Source of the DNA: Halostella salina
GTDB lineage: Archaea; Halobacteriota; Halobacteria; Halobacteriales; Natronoarchaeaceae
NCBI RefSeq assembly: GCF_003675855.1
Contig: NZ_RCIH01000001.1
Location: 434,001-498,000 of the forward strand
Direction: 5' to 3'
Length of the DNA stretch: 64,000 nt
Below, piece after piece: positions 41,968-50,661 of the stretch. The first letter of the stretch is position 1. The number at the start of each line of letters is the position of its first letter. Made by a program: the position numbers and the translations under genes. The notes beneath the pieces are model-generated. The model made no database searches and was not told the origin of the DNA. It was given only the letters and a program-made list of their open reading frames with translations.

Positions 41968-42495
41968 ATGTACGCCGTGGTCGGGTGCAGCGACTGCAGC
42001 GCCCTCTGGATCGTCGAGGGGCGGCCGGACACCTCGCAGTGTCCCCGCTGTGGCTCGCGCCGGCAGTACGACAAGCGCCGGCAGTTCGTCACCACCGAGG
42101 ACGAGGACCACGCCCGGGAGGTGCGCGCCTCGATGCTCGCGAACCGCCGCGACGAGGGCGAGGCGTTCGCGGACCTGGACTCCTTCTCGGAGCTCGAACA
42201 ACAGGCGGCCGAGGCCGGGATGGACGACGACGAGTACCTCGACCGCGCGGGCGTCGACCCGGACGCCGTCGCCGCCGCCGGCGACCGCGCCGAGTCCGGC
42301 AGCGGCGGGAGCGGCCAGTCGCGCAAGGAGACGGTGCTGTCGGCCCTGCGGGAACTCGACCGGCCGACCGAGGACGAGGTCGTCGCGTACGCCGGCGAGC
42401 ACGGCGTCCCCGGCGACTACGTCCGCGACGCGCTCGACAAGCTCGCCCGCCGCGGCGAGGTCAGCGAACACCGCGGCGAGTACCGCCTGCTGTAG
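41968..42495 (+). CDS. DUF5817-like protein: zinc ribbon plus winged helix
   Basis: A 175-residue protein from the ATG at 41968. Residues 1-32 form a zinc ribbon with CSDCSALW and CPRCGSRR, followed by a basic stretch (RRQYDKRRQF). A helical, charged middle (residues 40-105) leads to a C-terminal winged helix: RKETVLSALRELDRPTEDEVVAYAGEHGVPGDYVRDALDKLARRGEVSEHRGEYRL. This layout suggests DNA or RNA binding. I recall the family as a haloarchaeal DUF; the target is unknown. A small membrane protein gene starts 1 base after its stop. Confidence 0.85.
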   Translation: MYAVVGCSDCSALWIVEGRPDTSQCPRCGSRRQYDKRRQFVTTEDEDHAREVRASMLANRRDEGEAFADLDSFSELEQQAAEAGMDDDEYLDRAGVDPDAVAAAGDRAESGSGGSGQSRKETVLSALRELDRPTEDEVVAYAGEHGVPGDYVRDALDKLARRGEVSEHRGEYRLL

Positions 42496-42496
42496 G

Positions 42497-42856
42497 GTGG
42501 CGGGGACCCGTTTCGACACCGCCGGGGCCGCGGTCGGGACGCTCGTCGGCCTCGCCGGCCTGCTGTTTCTCGCACAGCCCCTCGTCGGTAGCGTCCGGGT
42601 CGGCGGCGTCGCGGTCCCCCCGTTCGTCCTCTCGGCGGGCGTCCTCGGTGTCGGGTTCGCCCTCGGCGCGGTGCTGTTCCGGCGGCAGGGCCGCCGGACC
42701 GCGGCGCGGGTCCACGGCGTCGGCGCGCTCGCGTGGCTGGCGCTGTTCGCCGGGGCCAGCGTCGGCAGCCAGACGCTCGTCGTCGCGGGGGTGCTCGTCG
42801 TCGTCGCCGGCGCGCTCACGCTCGGGGCGGAGGCGGCCCGTCGGCGCGGGTCATAG
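42497..42856 (+). CDS. Small four-helix membrane protein, hypothetical
   Basis: A 119-residue protein with a GTG start immediately after the upstream stop (TAG-G-GTG). Four hydrophobic segments: AAVGTLVGLAGLLFLAQPL, AVPPFVLSAGVLGVGFALGAVLF, VHGVGALAWLALFAGASVG and LVVAGVLVVVAGALTLGAEA. An Arg-rich loop RRQGRRTAARV lies between helices 2 and 3. No family is recognised. The frame reading upstream through the zinc-ribbon gene is a shadow. Confidence 0.65.
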   Translation: MAGTRFDTAGAAVGTLVGLAGLLFLAQPLVGSVRVGGVAVPPFVLSAGVLGVGFALGAVLFRRQGRRTAARVHGVGALAWLALFAGASVGSQTLVVAGVLVVVAGALTLGAEAARRRGS

Positions 42857-42979
42857 CAGCCCGAGCGTTTCGAGGATACCGATCAGCATGGCGATCACGG
42901 TCAGCAGCAGCTTGACGATGTGCAGCCACCGCTGCGCACGGGACACCGGTCGCTCGTCGTCGTGAGCGTGTTCGATCAT
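42851..42979 (-). CDS. 42-residue single-helix membrane protein
   Basis: MIEHAHDDERPVSRAQRW followed by LHIVKLLLTVIAMLIGILETLGLL: a short acidic head, a basic hinge and one membrane helix. The ATG at 42979 is the only convincing start; the frame upstream is a shadow. The stop overlaps the convergent four-helix gene by 6 bases. Small haloarchaeal membrane proteins of this type occur, but I know no function for this one. Confidence 0.55.
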   Translation of the reverse strand: MIEHAHDDERPVSRAQRWLHIVKLLLTVIAMLIGILETLGLL

Positions 42980-43179
42980 GGTGAGTGGAACGCCCGCGGG
43001 TGGTCGTCCGACGGACGCACTCGAACCTACGTCCGTTCGGTGGTTAAGCGCCGGTCTTGGACGCGCAGTGAAAGTGAAACTGAAGGGTTCGGTGGGAGAA
43101 GTCGCCGGTATCCGAACCGAGGCGGTCGCTATCAGCAGGACGCAGTTCTCGCACTTCCAAGTCGACGGTGAAAGTGGTT

Positions 43180-44439
43180 CTACCGGCCGAGGTCCTCGTG
43201 GGCGCTGGAGAGGTGGCGCGAGGCCAGCGCCGCGAGCAGGGAGAGTTCGCCCGCCAGCGCGCCGGCGGCGATGACCTCCGCGAGCGCGTCGGCGTTTGAG
43301 CCGGCGGGATCGCCGCCGCCGCTGAGGCCGAGCACGTCGAGCGCCTCGGCCTGCGTCGGTAGCTTCGTCCCGCCGCCGACGGTGCCGACTTCGAGGCTGG
43401 CGAGGCTGACGCTGACGTACAGGCCGTCCTCGCGGGCCTCCGCCGTGGTGATGGCGTTCGCGCCCTCGACGACCTGCGCGGCGTCCTGTCCCGTGGCGAG
43501 GAAGACGGCGGCGACGGTGTTGGCGGCGTGAGCGTTGAACCCGAGGCTGCCGGCCTTCGCGCTGCCGACGAGGTTCTTCCGGGTGTTCGCCTCCTCGATG
43601 GCCTCGGGCGTGGTGTGGAGGCGCTCCTCGACGGTCTCCCGGGGGAGGACGGCGTCGGCGGTGACGGTCCGGCCGCGGCCCTCGACGGCGTTGATCGCCG
43701 CGGGCTTCTTGTCCGAGCAGAGGTTGCCCGACAGCGCGACCAGGTCGGCGGGTGTCTCGTCCTCCACGACGCCGGCGGCCTCGCGGGTGGCGATGGTGGC
43801 CATGTTCATCCCCATCGCGTCCTTCGTGTCGTACACGAACCGGAGGTAGACCGAGTCGCCGACGACGTAGGGGTCGACCTCCAGCAGTTCGCCGTGGCTC
43901 GTCGTCGACTCGGCGGCCGCCCGGAGCCGGTCGGCGTTGTCGCCGACCCACTCGACCACCTCGCTGGCCTCGGCGACGCCGTCGACGCTGAACACCGGCG
44001 CGCGGGTCATCCCCGACTTCGTGACGCGGGCCGTCGCGCCGCCGGCCCCGCGGATCACCGAGAGGCCGCGGTTGACGCTGGCCACGAGCGCGCCTTCCGT
44101 CGTCGCCATCGGCAGGTAGTAGTCGCCCTCGGCCGCGCCGCCGTGATCGGACCCGCCGGTCCGATCGCTCGTCGAGCTTCGCTCGTCGGTGTTGACGGGG
44201 ACCGGCCCGGCGACGCCCATCGGAATCTGCGCGCCGCCGACCATGTTCTCGATGGCCGACTCCGCGTCGGCGGCGTCGAACGCGTAGTCGGCGACGGCGT
44301 CGAACTCGGCCCCCGTCTCGTCGGCGACCACCTCGCGCCGGACGGCAGCGGCCGTTTCCGGGTCGGTTCGGTCGTCGAGTTCGTGCAGGCGGATATCGCC
44401 CTCTCGGACGCGCTCGGCCAGCATCTCGGGGTCGTCCAT
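43180..44439 (-). CDS. hmgA: 3-hydroxy-3-methylglutaryl-CoA reductase (NADPH)
   Basis: A 419-residue class I enzyme that makes mevalonate, the precursor of archaeal isoprenoid lipids. ENMVGGAQIPMGVAGPVPV and LPMATTEGALVASVNRG hold the catalytic Glu; VGSAKAGSLGFNAHAANTVAAVFLATGQDAAQVVE is the NADPH region; the catalytic His lies in HLSSAHEDLG at the C-terminus. An Asp/Ser/Gly-rich insertion of about 17 residues (84-101, from NTDERSST) lies where relatives have a short turn. It is the classic statin target in haloarchaea. Confidence 0.96.
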   Translation of the reverse strand: MDDPEMLAERVREGDIRLHELDDRTDPETAAAVRREVVADETGAEFDAVADYAFDAADAESAIENMVGGAQIPMGVAGPVPVNTDERSSTSDRTGGSDHGGAAEGDYYLPMATTEGALVASVNRGLSVIRGAGGATARVTKSGMTRAPVFSVDGVAEASEVVEWVGDNADRLRAAAESTTSHGELLEVDPYVVGDSVYLRFVYDTKDAMGMNMATIATREAAGVVEDETPADLVALSGNLCSDKKPAAINAVEGRGRTVTADAVLPRETVEERLHTTPEAIEEANTRKNLVGSAKAGSLGFNAHAANTVAAVFLATGQDAAQVVEGANAITTAEAREDGLYVSVSLASLEVGTVGGGTKLPTQAEALDVLGLSGGGDPAGSNADALAEVIAAGALAGELSLLAALASRHLSSAHEDLGR

Positions 44440-44474
44440 GCCCGCCGTTCGTCCCGGGGGCGGCCTAACGTTTT

Positions 44475-45005
44475 CTACTCGCGGCGCAGTCGGCTCACGA
44501 GGTCGGTGAGCCGGTCCAGCGAACTGCTGGTCAGCGCGTCGATCATCGTCTCGCTCCGGTCGTACATCCGCCGGAGCCGCCGGACCTTCTCCAGGTCGCG
44601 GGCCGCCTGCTCCGTGTCGGCGGCCTCCAGTTCGGCCTCGGCCTCCGCCAGCGCGCGGCTCATCACCGTCACCTCGCGCAGCACCTCGTTGCGGAGGAAC
44701 TCCTGAAACACGCGCCAGAAGTCCGTCTCGGCCTCGAAGTACGCACGCTTGCCCTCACCCGGCATCGAGCGTCGGTGGACGAGATGATAGCGTTCAAGCG
44801 CGCTCATCGCGGTGCTCACCGTCGACTTCGCGTAGCCGCTGTCGGCCACGAGTTCGTCGAGCGACCGCGGCTCGTCCGCGAAAAACAGCAGGCCGTACAG
44901 CCGCCCGTAGCTCCGCTGGAACCCGTACACCTCCGCGCTGCGCTCCATGGCCGCGATGACTCGCTCGCGTGCGGCCTCGACGCCCTCGTCCTCGGTGTCG
45001 CTCAT
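44475..45005 (-). CDS. GbsR/MarR-type transcriptional regulator
   Basis: A 176-residue regulator. MERSAEVYGFQRSYGRLYGLLFFADEPRSLDELVADSGYAKSTVSTAMSALERYHLVHRRSMPGEGKRAYFEAETDF is the GbsR-type winged helix, followed by helices with FLRNEVLREVTVMSRALAEAEAEL for dimerisation. In Bacillus GbsR controls choline and glycine betaine genes; in haloarchaea close relatives sit beside ABC exporters. Here it is divergent from such a system, with paired inverted repeats in the 66-base gap, so it probably represses that operon and itself. Confidence 0.88.
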   Translation of the reverse strand: MSDTEDEGVEAARERVIAAMERSAEVYGFQRSYGRLYGLLFFADEPRSLDELVADSGYAKSTVSTAMSALERYHLVHRRSMPGEGKRAYFEAETDFWRVFQEFLRNEVLREVTVMSRALAEAEAELEAADTEQAARDLEKVRRLRRMYDRSETMIDALTSSSLDRLTDLVSRLRRE

Positions 45006-45024
45006 CGGCGGGAGTTGGCACCGA

Positions 45025-45071
45025 AACGTCTAATACGTTGTGTTCGGAATATTCGATAAACAGCGAATATT
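45025..45071. promoter_or_regulatory. Two inverted repeats between GbsR gene and ABC operon
   Basis: AACGT-CTAAT-ACGTT (45025-45039) covers the TATA position for the regulator (ATG 45005). AATATTCG-ATAAACAG-CGAATATT (45048-45055 and 45064-45071) is a perfect 8-bp inverted repeat with an 8-base spacer; its right arm ends at the base before the ABC gene ATG. Both are likely operators or core promoter elements. Confidence 0.5.
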
Positions 45072-45872
45072 ATGAACGGTACCGATCCCTCCCCTCCCGA
45101 GGCCGAACGAGGAACCGACCGGCCGTCGCCCTCCGGCGCGGAGCCGGTGCTGCGTGCGACCGGACTGACCAAGACGTACCGCTCCCGACTCCCGTTCGTC
45201 GGCCGCACCGTCGAGGTGCTCGACGGGGCCGATATCTCCCTGTACCCCGGCGAGGTCGTCGGCATCGTCGGGGCGAACGGCTCCGGCAAGTCGACGCTGC
45301 TGAAGATCCTCGTCGGCGCGCTGGAGCCCGACGACGGCACCGTCTCGCGGGGGACGACGGTCGGCTGGTGCCCCCAGGAGACGCTACTGTACGACCGGCT
45401 GACGGTCCGGGAGACGTTCGACCTGTTCGGCGAGGCGTACGACCTCGCCGACGACCGGGTCGCCGAGCGCCGCGACGAACTCGCGGACCGGCTGGGCTTC
45501 GAGGAGTTCCTCGACTACCGGGTCGACCACCTCTCGGGCGGGAACCGGCAGAAGGTGAACCTCGCGGTCGCGCTGCTGCACGACCCCGACGTGCTCCTGC
45601 TCGACGAGCCCTACACCGGCTTCGACTGGGAGACGTACCTCGCGTTCTGGGAGCTCACCGAGGATCTCCGCGAGCGTGGCACGGCCGTCGCCATCATCTC
45701 CCACCTCATCAGCGAGCGCGAGCGCTTCGACCGGGTTCTCGAACTGAAAGACGGGAGCCTCACGGAGCAAGCGGAGGCCCCGCAGCAGGCCCGCTCGGCG
45801 GCCCACGGGAACGACGCGGCGGCCCCCGACGCTGATGGATCGGCGGGGGCGGCCGACGCGGGAGGTGAGTGA
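45072..45872 (+). CDS. ABC transporter ATP-binding protein
   Basis: A 266-residue ATPase. Walker A GANGSGKST, Q-loop CPQETLLYDRLTVRE, signature LSGGNRQKVNLAVALL, Walker B VLLLDEPYTGFDW and H-loop ISHLISERE are all present. It belongs to the group that energises ABC-2 type exporters (lipid, drug or bacteriocin export). An acidic, Ala-rich tail of about 30 residues follows the core. The next gene starts one base after its stop. Confidence 0.93.
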   Translation: MNGTDPSPPEAERGTDRPSPSGAEPVLRATGLTKTYRSRLPFVGRTVEVLDGADISLYPGEVVGIVGANGSGKSTLLKILVGALEPDDGTVSRGTTVGWCPQETLLYDRLTVRETFDLFGEAYDLADDRVAERRDELADRLGFEEFLDYRVDHLSGGNRQKVNLAVALLHDPDVLLLDEPYTGFDWETYLAFWELTEDLRERGTAVAIISHLISERERFDRVLELKDGSLTEQAEAPQQARSAAHGNDAAAPDADGSAGAADAGGE

Positions 45873-45873
45873 C

Positions 45874-46641
45874 ATGGGGCGGCTCGCCACCGGAACGCGG
45901 TCGCGGCTGGCGGAGTTCGTCAGGCAGCCGACGACGCTGGCGATGCTGGTCCTCCTCCCGCCCGTCGTCATCGAGACCTACGGCGTCGCCATGGAGTCGT
46001 TCCCGCAGGTGCTCGGCACGTCGGCCGACCCGGCGACCGTCGGACGCATGTCCGGGACGCTGTTCGCCGTCGCCTTTCTCGCGGGGCTGGTCGGGCTCTT
46101 TCAGGTTATCAGCGCCGCGAACGGCGACGAGCGGCTCTCGGTGGCGGGCTTCCCCCGGTCGGCGCTGCTGGCCTCCCGACTGGTCACGATGGTCGTCGTC
46201 GCCGTCCTCGCGGCCGTCGTCGCATTCGCCGTCCTGGCCGTTCAGGTCGAGGTGGCCGCGCCCGCGCTGGCGTTCGGCGTGCTCGGGCTGGCGGGACTGG
46301 TGTACGGCCTGCTCGGGGTCGTCGTCGGGAGCCTGCTCCCGCGCGAACTGGAGGGGTCGATCGTGCTGGTGTTTCTGGCCGACATCGACAACGCGCTGTC
46401 CTCGGGGCTGTTTCCCGTCGACGCGTCGGCCTCGCTCCCGCTCGTCGGCGAGCTGTCGGCGACCGACTTCGTGCCGCTGTACCACCCCCACGAGCTGTTC
46501 ACCGCCGCGGTGCTCGACGGCGACCTCGCGGCCGGCCACCTCGCCCCGGCGCTGGCGTGGGTCGCCGTCCTGCTCGTCGCGGCGTTTCTCGCCTACGTGC
46601 GCTCGACCGGTGACGGCGTCCTCGGGAGGTGGGGCGCGTGA
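45874..46641 (+). CDS. ABC-2 type permease, first subunit
   Basis: A 255-residue membrane protein with six hydrophobic segments (for example TLAMLVLLPPVVIETYG, LFAVAFLAGLVGLFQVISAA, LVTMVVVAVLAAVVAFAVLA and VAVLLVAAFLAYV). The topology and the GLVYGLLGVVVGSLLPRELEGSIVLVFLADIDNAL segment fit ABC-2 exporter permeases. Its stop is overlapped by the GTG start of the second permease, so the two are likely a heterodimer. The substrate is unknown. Confidence 0.88.
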   Translation: MGRLATGTRSRLAEFVRQPTTLAMLVLLPPVVIETYGVAMESFPQVLGTSADPATVGRMSGTLFAVAFLAGLVGLFQVISAANGDERLSVAGFPRSALLASRLVTMVVVAVLAAVVAFAVLAVQVEVAAPALAFGVLGLAGLVYGLLGVVVGSLLPRELEGSIVLVFLADIDNALSSGLFPVDASASLPLVGELSATDFVPLYHPHELFTAAVLDGDLAAGHLAPALAWVAVLLVAAFLAYVRSTGDGVLGRWGA

Positions 46642-47372
46642 CCCGCGTCGGCACGGCGCTGCGGCTCGGTGCCCGCGAGTTCCGGCGCACCCCACTGCTG
46701 GTCGCGCTACTCGTGGTCGCGCCGGCCTACGTCATCGGCGTGTTCACGCTCGCCGCGCCCGACGGCCGGGCCGTTCTGCATCTGGTCGGCGGGGACACCG
46801 TCCGCACGACGCTCCCCGAGGCGTTCCCGGCCTTTACGACGCCGATGACCGCCGCCCTGCTCGCCGGCATCGCGGGCCTGTTCCTGATGCACTCGGCGGC
46901 CGACGCCGACGGCCGGCTGGTCGTCGCCGGCTACCGGTCCCGGCAGGTCGTCCTCTCGCGACTCGGGCTGCTGGCCGTCGTCGCCGCCGTCGCCAGCGCC
47001 GTCTCCGTCGGGGTCATGCTCACGGCGTTCGAGCCGTCGGCGCTCGGCTGGTTCCTCCTCGGAACCGGTCTGACGGCCCTGCTGTACGGGATGGTGGGCG
47101 TGCTTGCCGGGATTCTGCTCGACAAGCTCCCCGGCGTCTACCTCATCCTCTTCGGGTCGATGATCGACCTGTTCGTCTTCCAGAACCCGATGGCGACGAG
47201 CCGCCCCGACCTGGCGACCTACCTGCCGGGTCACTTCCCGCTGGCGCTGGCGATGAACGCCGGCTTCGCCGGGAGCGTCGACCTCGCGCAGCTCGCCTGG
47301 GGACTCGCCTATCTCGGCGTGCTGACGGTCGCCGCGACGCTGGCGTTCTACCGGCAGATGCGGGTCGCCTGA
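46638..47372 (+). CDS. ABC-2 type permease, second subunit
   Basis: A 244-residue membrane protein starting at GTG 46638 in a GTGA overlap. Six hydrophobic segments, with LTALLYGMVGVLAGILLDKLPGVYLILFGSMIDLFVFQNP matching the same region of its partner (LVYGLLGVVVG ... ADIDNAL), so the two are paralogues. Ends the ATPase-permease-permease operon under the GbsR-type regulator. Substrate unknown; a stress-induced exporter is inference. Confidence 0.88.
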   Translation: MTRVGTALRLGAREFRRTPLLVALLVVAPAYVIGVFTLAAPDGRAVLHLVGGDTVRTTLPEAFPAFTTPMTAALLAGIAGLFLMHSAADADGRLVVAGYRSRQVVLSRLGLLAVVAAVASAVSVGVMLTAFEPSALGWFLLGTGLTALLYGMVGVLAGILLDKLPGVYLILFGSMIDLFVFQNPMATSRPDLATYLPGHFPLALAMNAGFAGSVDLAQLAWGLAYLGVLTVAATLAFYRQMRVA

Positions 47373-47470
47373 CGGTCCCGCCGCACCGGGCGGCGGCCGC
47401 CCGCCTCTCCGACCGCCCGCGCCCGCCCGCTTCCCAAACCGTTTTGCCGCTCCCCCACGCCGTCGCCGGT

Positions 47471-48997
47471 ATGACCGAGGCCGCGGACCTGATCCTGACG
47501 AACGCCGAGGTGCACACGCTGACGGACTCCGACGGGACGGCGGAGGCGGTCGCCGTCCGCGACGGCCGGATCGTCCGCGTCGACGACGCCTACGAGGTCG
47601 ACTTCCTGGAGGGCGTCGACACCACCGTCCGCGACCTCGACGGCGCGGTCGTGCTGCCGGGCTTCGTCGACGCCCACACGCACATGGAGCAGGTCGGGCA
47701 GTTCCGGGTCCACGCCGACCTGGGCGCGGCGAGCGACCGCGACGACGCCGTCGAGCGCCTCGCCGACGGCGCGCGCGACGACCGCGAGTGGATACTGGGC
47801 TTCGGCTACGACGAGAGCGAGTGGCCCGGCGGCGACTACCTGACCCGCGAGGACCTGGACGCCGTCAGCGATGACCGCCCGGTCGCGGCGATCCGGGTCG
47901 ACATGCACACCGCGTCGCTGAACTCGGCGGCGCTGGACCGGCTGGACCTGCCCGCCGACCACGTCGAGACCGCGGGCGGCGAGCCGACCGGCGTCGTCGT
48001 CGAGGACGCCGTCGAGGCGGTCCGGGAGGACTTCGCGCCCGGTCCCGCCGAGACGCGGGAGCTGATCGCCGCGGCGCGGGACCGCGCCCACGAACTCGGC
48101 GTCACCGGCGTCCACGACATGGTGCGGGACTCCCACGCGCCGCGGGCGTACCGCGAACTCGACCGCGCGGACGAGCTGGGGCTCCGCGTCCGGATCAACT
48201 ACTGGAGCGACCACCTCGCCGCCGTCCGCGAACTGGGTCTGCGGACCAACCACGGGAGCGACATGGTTCGCGTCGGCGGGATCAAGTCCTTCACCGACGG
48301 CAGCATCGGCGGGCGCACGGCGAAACTGTTCGAGCCGTACGCCGACGGCGACGGGACCGGGACGTGGGTCGTCGACCCCGACGACCTCCGCGCCGTGGTC
48401 GACGAGGTCGACGACGCCGGCCTGCAGATGACGACCCACGCCATCGGCGACGAGGCGATCGAGGTCACGCTGTCAGCGTACGAGTCCACCGACGACCCCG
48501 GCGCGGCCCGCCACCGGATCGAACACGTCGAACTCGCCACCGACGAGCAGATCGAGCGCATGGCCGACGCGGGCGTCGTCGCCTCCGTCCAGCCGAACTT
48601 CCACCGCTGGGCGGCCGAGAGTGGCCTGTACGACCGCCGTCTCGGCGACGAGCGCCGGCGGCGGACCAACCGCCTCGCGCGCCTCGCCGAGGCGGACCTC
48701 CCGCTGGCCTTCGGCAGCGACGTGATGCCGTTCGGGCCGCTGGAGGGCGTCCACCACGCCGTCAACGCGCCGACCGACGCGGGGTCGCTGTCCGTCACGG
48801 CCGCGCTCCGCGCGTACACGAGCGGCGCGGCGTACGCCGGGTTCGACGAGGACAGACTGGGGACGATCGAACCGGGCACCGCGGCGGACTTCACCGTGCT
48901 CGACCGTTCGCCGTGGGAGCACGCCGAGGCGATCCGCGAGGTCGACGTGCTGGCGACGGTCGTCGACGGCGACGTGGTGTACGACGCACGGGAGTGA
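47471..48997 (+). CDS. Amidohydrolase of the YtcJ type
   Basis: A 508-residue metal-dependent hydrolase. ADLILTNAEVHTLTDSDGTAEAVAVRDGRIVRV opens the composite sandwich; LPGFVDAHTHMEQVG gives the first HxH pair; KSFTDGSIGGRTAKL, THAIGDEAIEVTLSAYE, HRIEHVELATDEQI and FGSDVMPFGPLEGVHHAVN carry the other ligands and the catalytic Asp; YTSGAAYAGFDEDRLGTIEPGTAADFTVLD is the typical closing strand. These hydrolyse amides or esters of often unknown compounds. It begins about 100 bases after the ABC operon, probably with its own promoter. Confidence 0.92.
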   Translation: MTEAADLILTNAEVHTLTDSDGTAEAVAVRDGRIVRVDDAYEVDFLEGVDTTVRDLDGAVVLPGFVDAHTHMEQVGQFRVHADLGAASDRDDAVERLADGARDDREWILGFGYDESEWPGGDYLTREDLDAVSDDRPVAAIRVDMHTASLNSAALDRLDLPADHVETAGGEPTGVVVEDAVEAVREDFAPGPAETRELIAAARDRAHELGVTGVHDMVRDSHAPRAYRELDRADELGLRVRINYWSDHLAAVRELGLRTNHGSDMVRVGGIKSFTDGSIGGRTAKLFEPYADGDGTGTWVVDPDDLRAVVDEVDDAGLQMTTHAIGDEAIEVTLSAYESTDDPGAARHRIEHVELATDEQIERMADAGVVASVQPNFHRWAAESGLYDRRLGDERRRRTNRLARLAEADLPLAFGSDVMPFGPLEGVHHAVNAPTDAGSLSVTAALRAYTSGAAYAGFDEDRLGTIEPGTAADFTVLDRSPWEHAEAIREVDVLATVVDGDVVYDARE

Positions 48998-49010
48998 ACG
49001 CCGGGGCCGG

Positions 49011-49334
49011 TCAGTCCCGTCCGATCACTCGTTCTCCGGCACCGAGCGCCGCCGTCCCGACAAGCATTCCGACGGCTAGCCACAGCATCGCACCGACCGA
49101 CGCGAACACGGCGACGCCCGCCACCCAGAGGACGCCGACGACCGTGACGCCGAAGCGATACCGTGGGTCGTCGAGCGGTCGCCGGACGGCGGTCGAGAGC
49201 GGCCCGAGAACGACTCCCACCGCCAGCCACGGGACCGAGAGCGCCTCGCCCTCCAGCACGGCGGCGGCCGCCAGTAGCGCCCCGACAGCGACCGCGGCCT
49301 CGAAGTCACGCTCCGCGACCAGTCGCTCGGTCAT
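49011..49334 (-). CDS. Small three- to four-helix membrane protein
   Basis: A 107-residue protein starting MTERLVAERDFEAAVAVGALL. Hydrophobic segments: AVAVGALLAAAAVLEG, LSVPWLAVGVVLGPLST, FGVTVVGVLWVAGVAVFASVGAMLWLAVGMLVGTAALG. It ends GAGERVIGRD. No function recognised. It is convergent with the amidohydrolase, and the 190-base region upstream is AT-rich and divergent from nadA. Confidence 0.7.
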   Translation of the reverse strand: MTERLVAERDFEAAVAVGALLAAAAVLEGEALSVPWLAVGVVLGPLSTAVRRPLDDPRYRFGVTVVGVLWVAGVAVFASVGAMLWLAVGMLVGTAALGAGERVIGRD

Positions 49335-49483
49335 GGACAGTGATGGTCCCAGCGGCGTCAAAACCTTTCTGTAGCGACCTAATTCACGATCCGTGTTCGA
49401 TCGGCGGGTTTTGAGCCTGATAGACGTTGGATGTCGGTTTGTAGGGACGGAGACATTGACGCGCTTTCTCTGAAGAAGAAATT

Positions 49484-49494
49484 TTTTCATTATC
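49484..49494 (+). promoter_or_regulatory. Probable TATA element of the nadABC operon
   Basis: TTTTTCATTAT follows a purine-rich GAAGAAGAAA. It would place transcription start near 49515, giving nadA a leader of about 10-20 bases. No inverted repeat typical of a repressor site is evident here. Confidence 0.35.
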
Positions 49495-49524
49495 GGTATC
49501 CGAACTCCAGACAGGGAACTAACA

Positions 49525-50661
49525 GTGCCACGAATGGAAACGGCTGACATCGAGACGGACCTCAGCCTCTTCAAGTACGACAACCTCGAACAGTTGCCCG
49601 AGGCGTACCGCGAACTCGACGAAGACGAGCGAACGGCACGCATCGAGGCGGCCCGCGACGAACTCGGCGACGACGTGGTGGTGCTCGGCCACAACTACCA
49701 GCGCCGGGAGATCGTCGAGCACGCGGACTTCGTCGGCGACTCCTACGGCCTCTCCGTCGAGGCCGCCGAGACCGACGCCGACTACGTGGTGTTCGGCGGG
49801 GTCACGTTCATGGCCGAGAGCGCGGACGTGATCACCGACGACGACCAGTCGGTGATCCTCCCGTCGATGGAGGCGTCCTGCCCGATGGCGGGGATGGCGG
49901 AGGCGCTGCAGGTCGACGCCGCGTGGGCGGAGATCACCGCGGCAGCGCCGGACCGGGATATCGTGCCGGTGACGTACATGAACTCCTACGCCGACCTCAA
50001 GGCGTTCTGCGCCGAACAGGGCGGCGCGGTCTGCACGTCGTCGAACGCCGCCGACGTGTTCGACTGGGCGCTGTCGAAGGGCGATGCCGTCCTCTTCCTG
50101 CCGGACAAACACCTCGGCGAGAACACCGCCCACGAACTCGGCCTCGAGGACAGCGTGGCCGAGTGGGACCCCTGGGACCCCGAGGGGAAGGACGCCGGCG
50201 AGGTCGCAGCGAGCGACATCGTGCTCTGGGACGGCTACTGCCAGGTCCACGAGCGGTTCCGACCCGAGCACGTCCGGCAGATCCGCGAGGACCACGACGA
50301 CGCGAACGTCATCGTCCATCCCGAGTGCCGTCGGGAGGTCGTCGAGGCTGCGGACGTTGCGGGCAGCACCGCCACGATCCGCGAGACGGTGGCCGAGGCC
50401 GACCCCGGCGAGACGTGGGCGATCGGGACGGAGATCCACCTGACCAACCACCTCCAGTGGTGGCACCCGGAGGTGAACGTCGTCCCCCTCTGCGGCGAGG
50501 CGTGCATGGACTGCAACGCGATGCGCCAGATCGACCCCAACTATCTCGCGTGGGTGCTGGAGGAACTGGCCGCCGGCTGGGAGCGAAACGTCGTGTCGGT
50601 CAAGTCGGAGACGGCCGAACTCGCCGAACTGGCCGTCGAGCGCATGCTGGCGATAGCATGA
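49525..50661 (+). CDS. nadA: Quinolinate synthase
   Basis: A 378-residue [4Fe-4S] enzyme that condenses iminoaspartate with dihydroxyacetone phosphate to quinolinate. [27 protein letters not shown] starts the first repeat, [15 protein letters not shown] holds the first cluster Cys, [22 protein letters not shown] the second-domain Cys, and [17 protein letters not shown] the last. The GTG at 49525 or ATG at 49534 could be the start. First gene of nadA-nadB-nadC; its stop overlaps the nadB ATG (ATGA). Confidence 0.95.
   Translation: MPRMETADIETDLSLFKYDNLEQLPEAYRELDEDERTARIEAARDELGDDVVVLGHNYQRREIVEHADFVGDSYGLSVEAAETDADYVVFGGVTFMAESADVITDDDQSVILPSMEASCPMAGMAEALQVDAAWAEITAAAPDRDIVPVTYMNSYADLKAFCAEQGGAVCTSSNAADVFDWALSKGDAVLFLPDKHLGENTAHELGLEDSVAEWDPWDPEGKDAGEVAASDIVLWDGYCQVHERFRPEHVRQIREDHDDANVIVHPECRREVVEAADVAGSTATIRETVAEADPGETWAIGTEIHLTNHLQWWHPEVNVVPLCGEACMDCNAMRQIDPNYLAWVLEELAAGWERNVVSVKSETAELAELAVERMLAIA

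Noticed and set aside
43050-43179. Possible small gene in the gap upstream of the hmgA 3' end (plus-strand GTG near 43068, or a minus-strand frame with CENC)
   Set aside because: The plus-strand frame runs into hmgA antisense without a convincing end, the minus-strand frame has no good start, and neither shows a family match I recognise.
45869-47470. Open frame continuous with the amidohydrolase and running upstream through the ABC permeases
   Set aside because: The upstream half is out of frame with two well-supported permeases and is Arg/Ser/Pro-rich; the amidohydrolase starts at the ATG at 47471.
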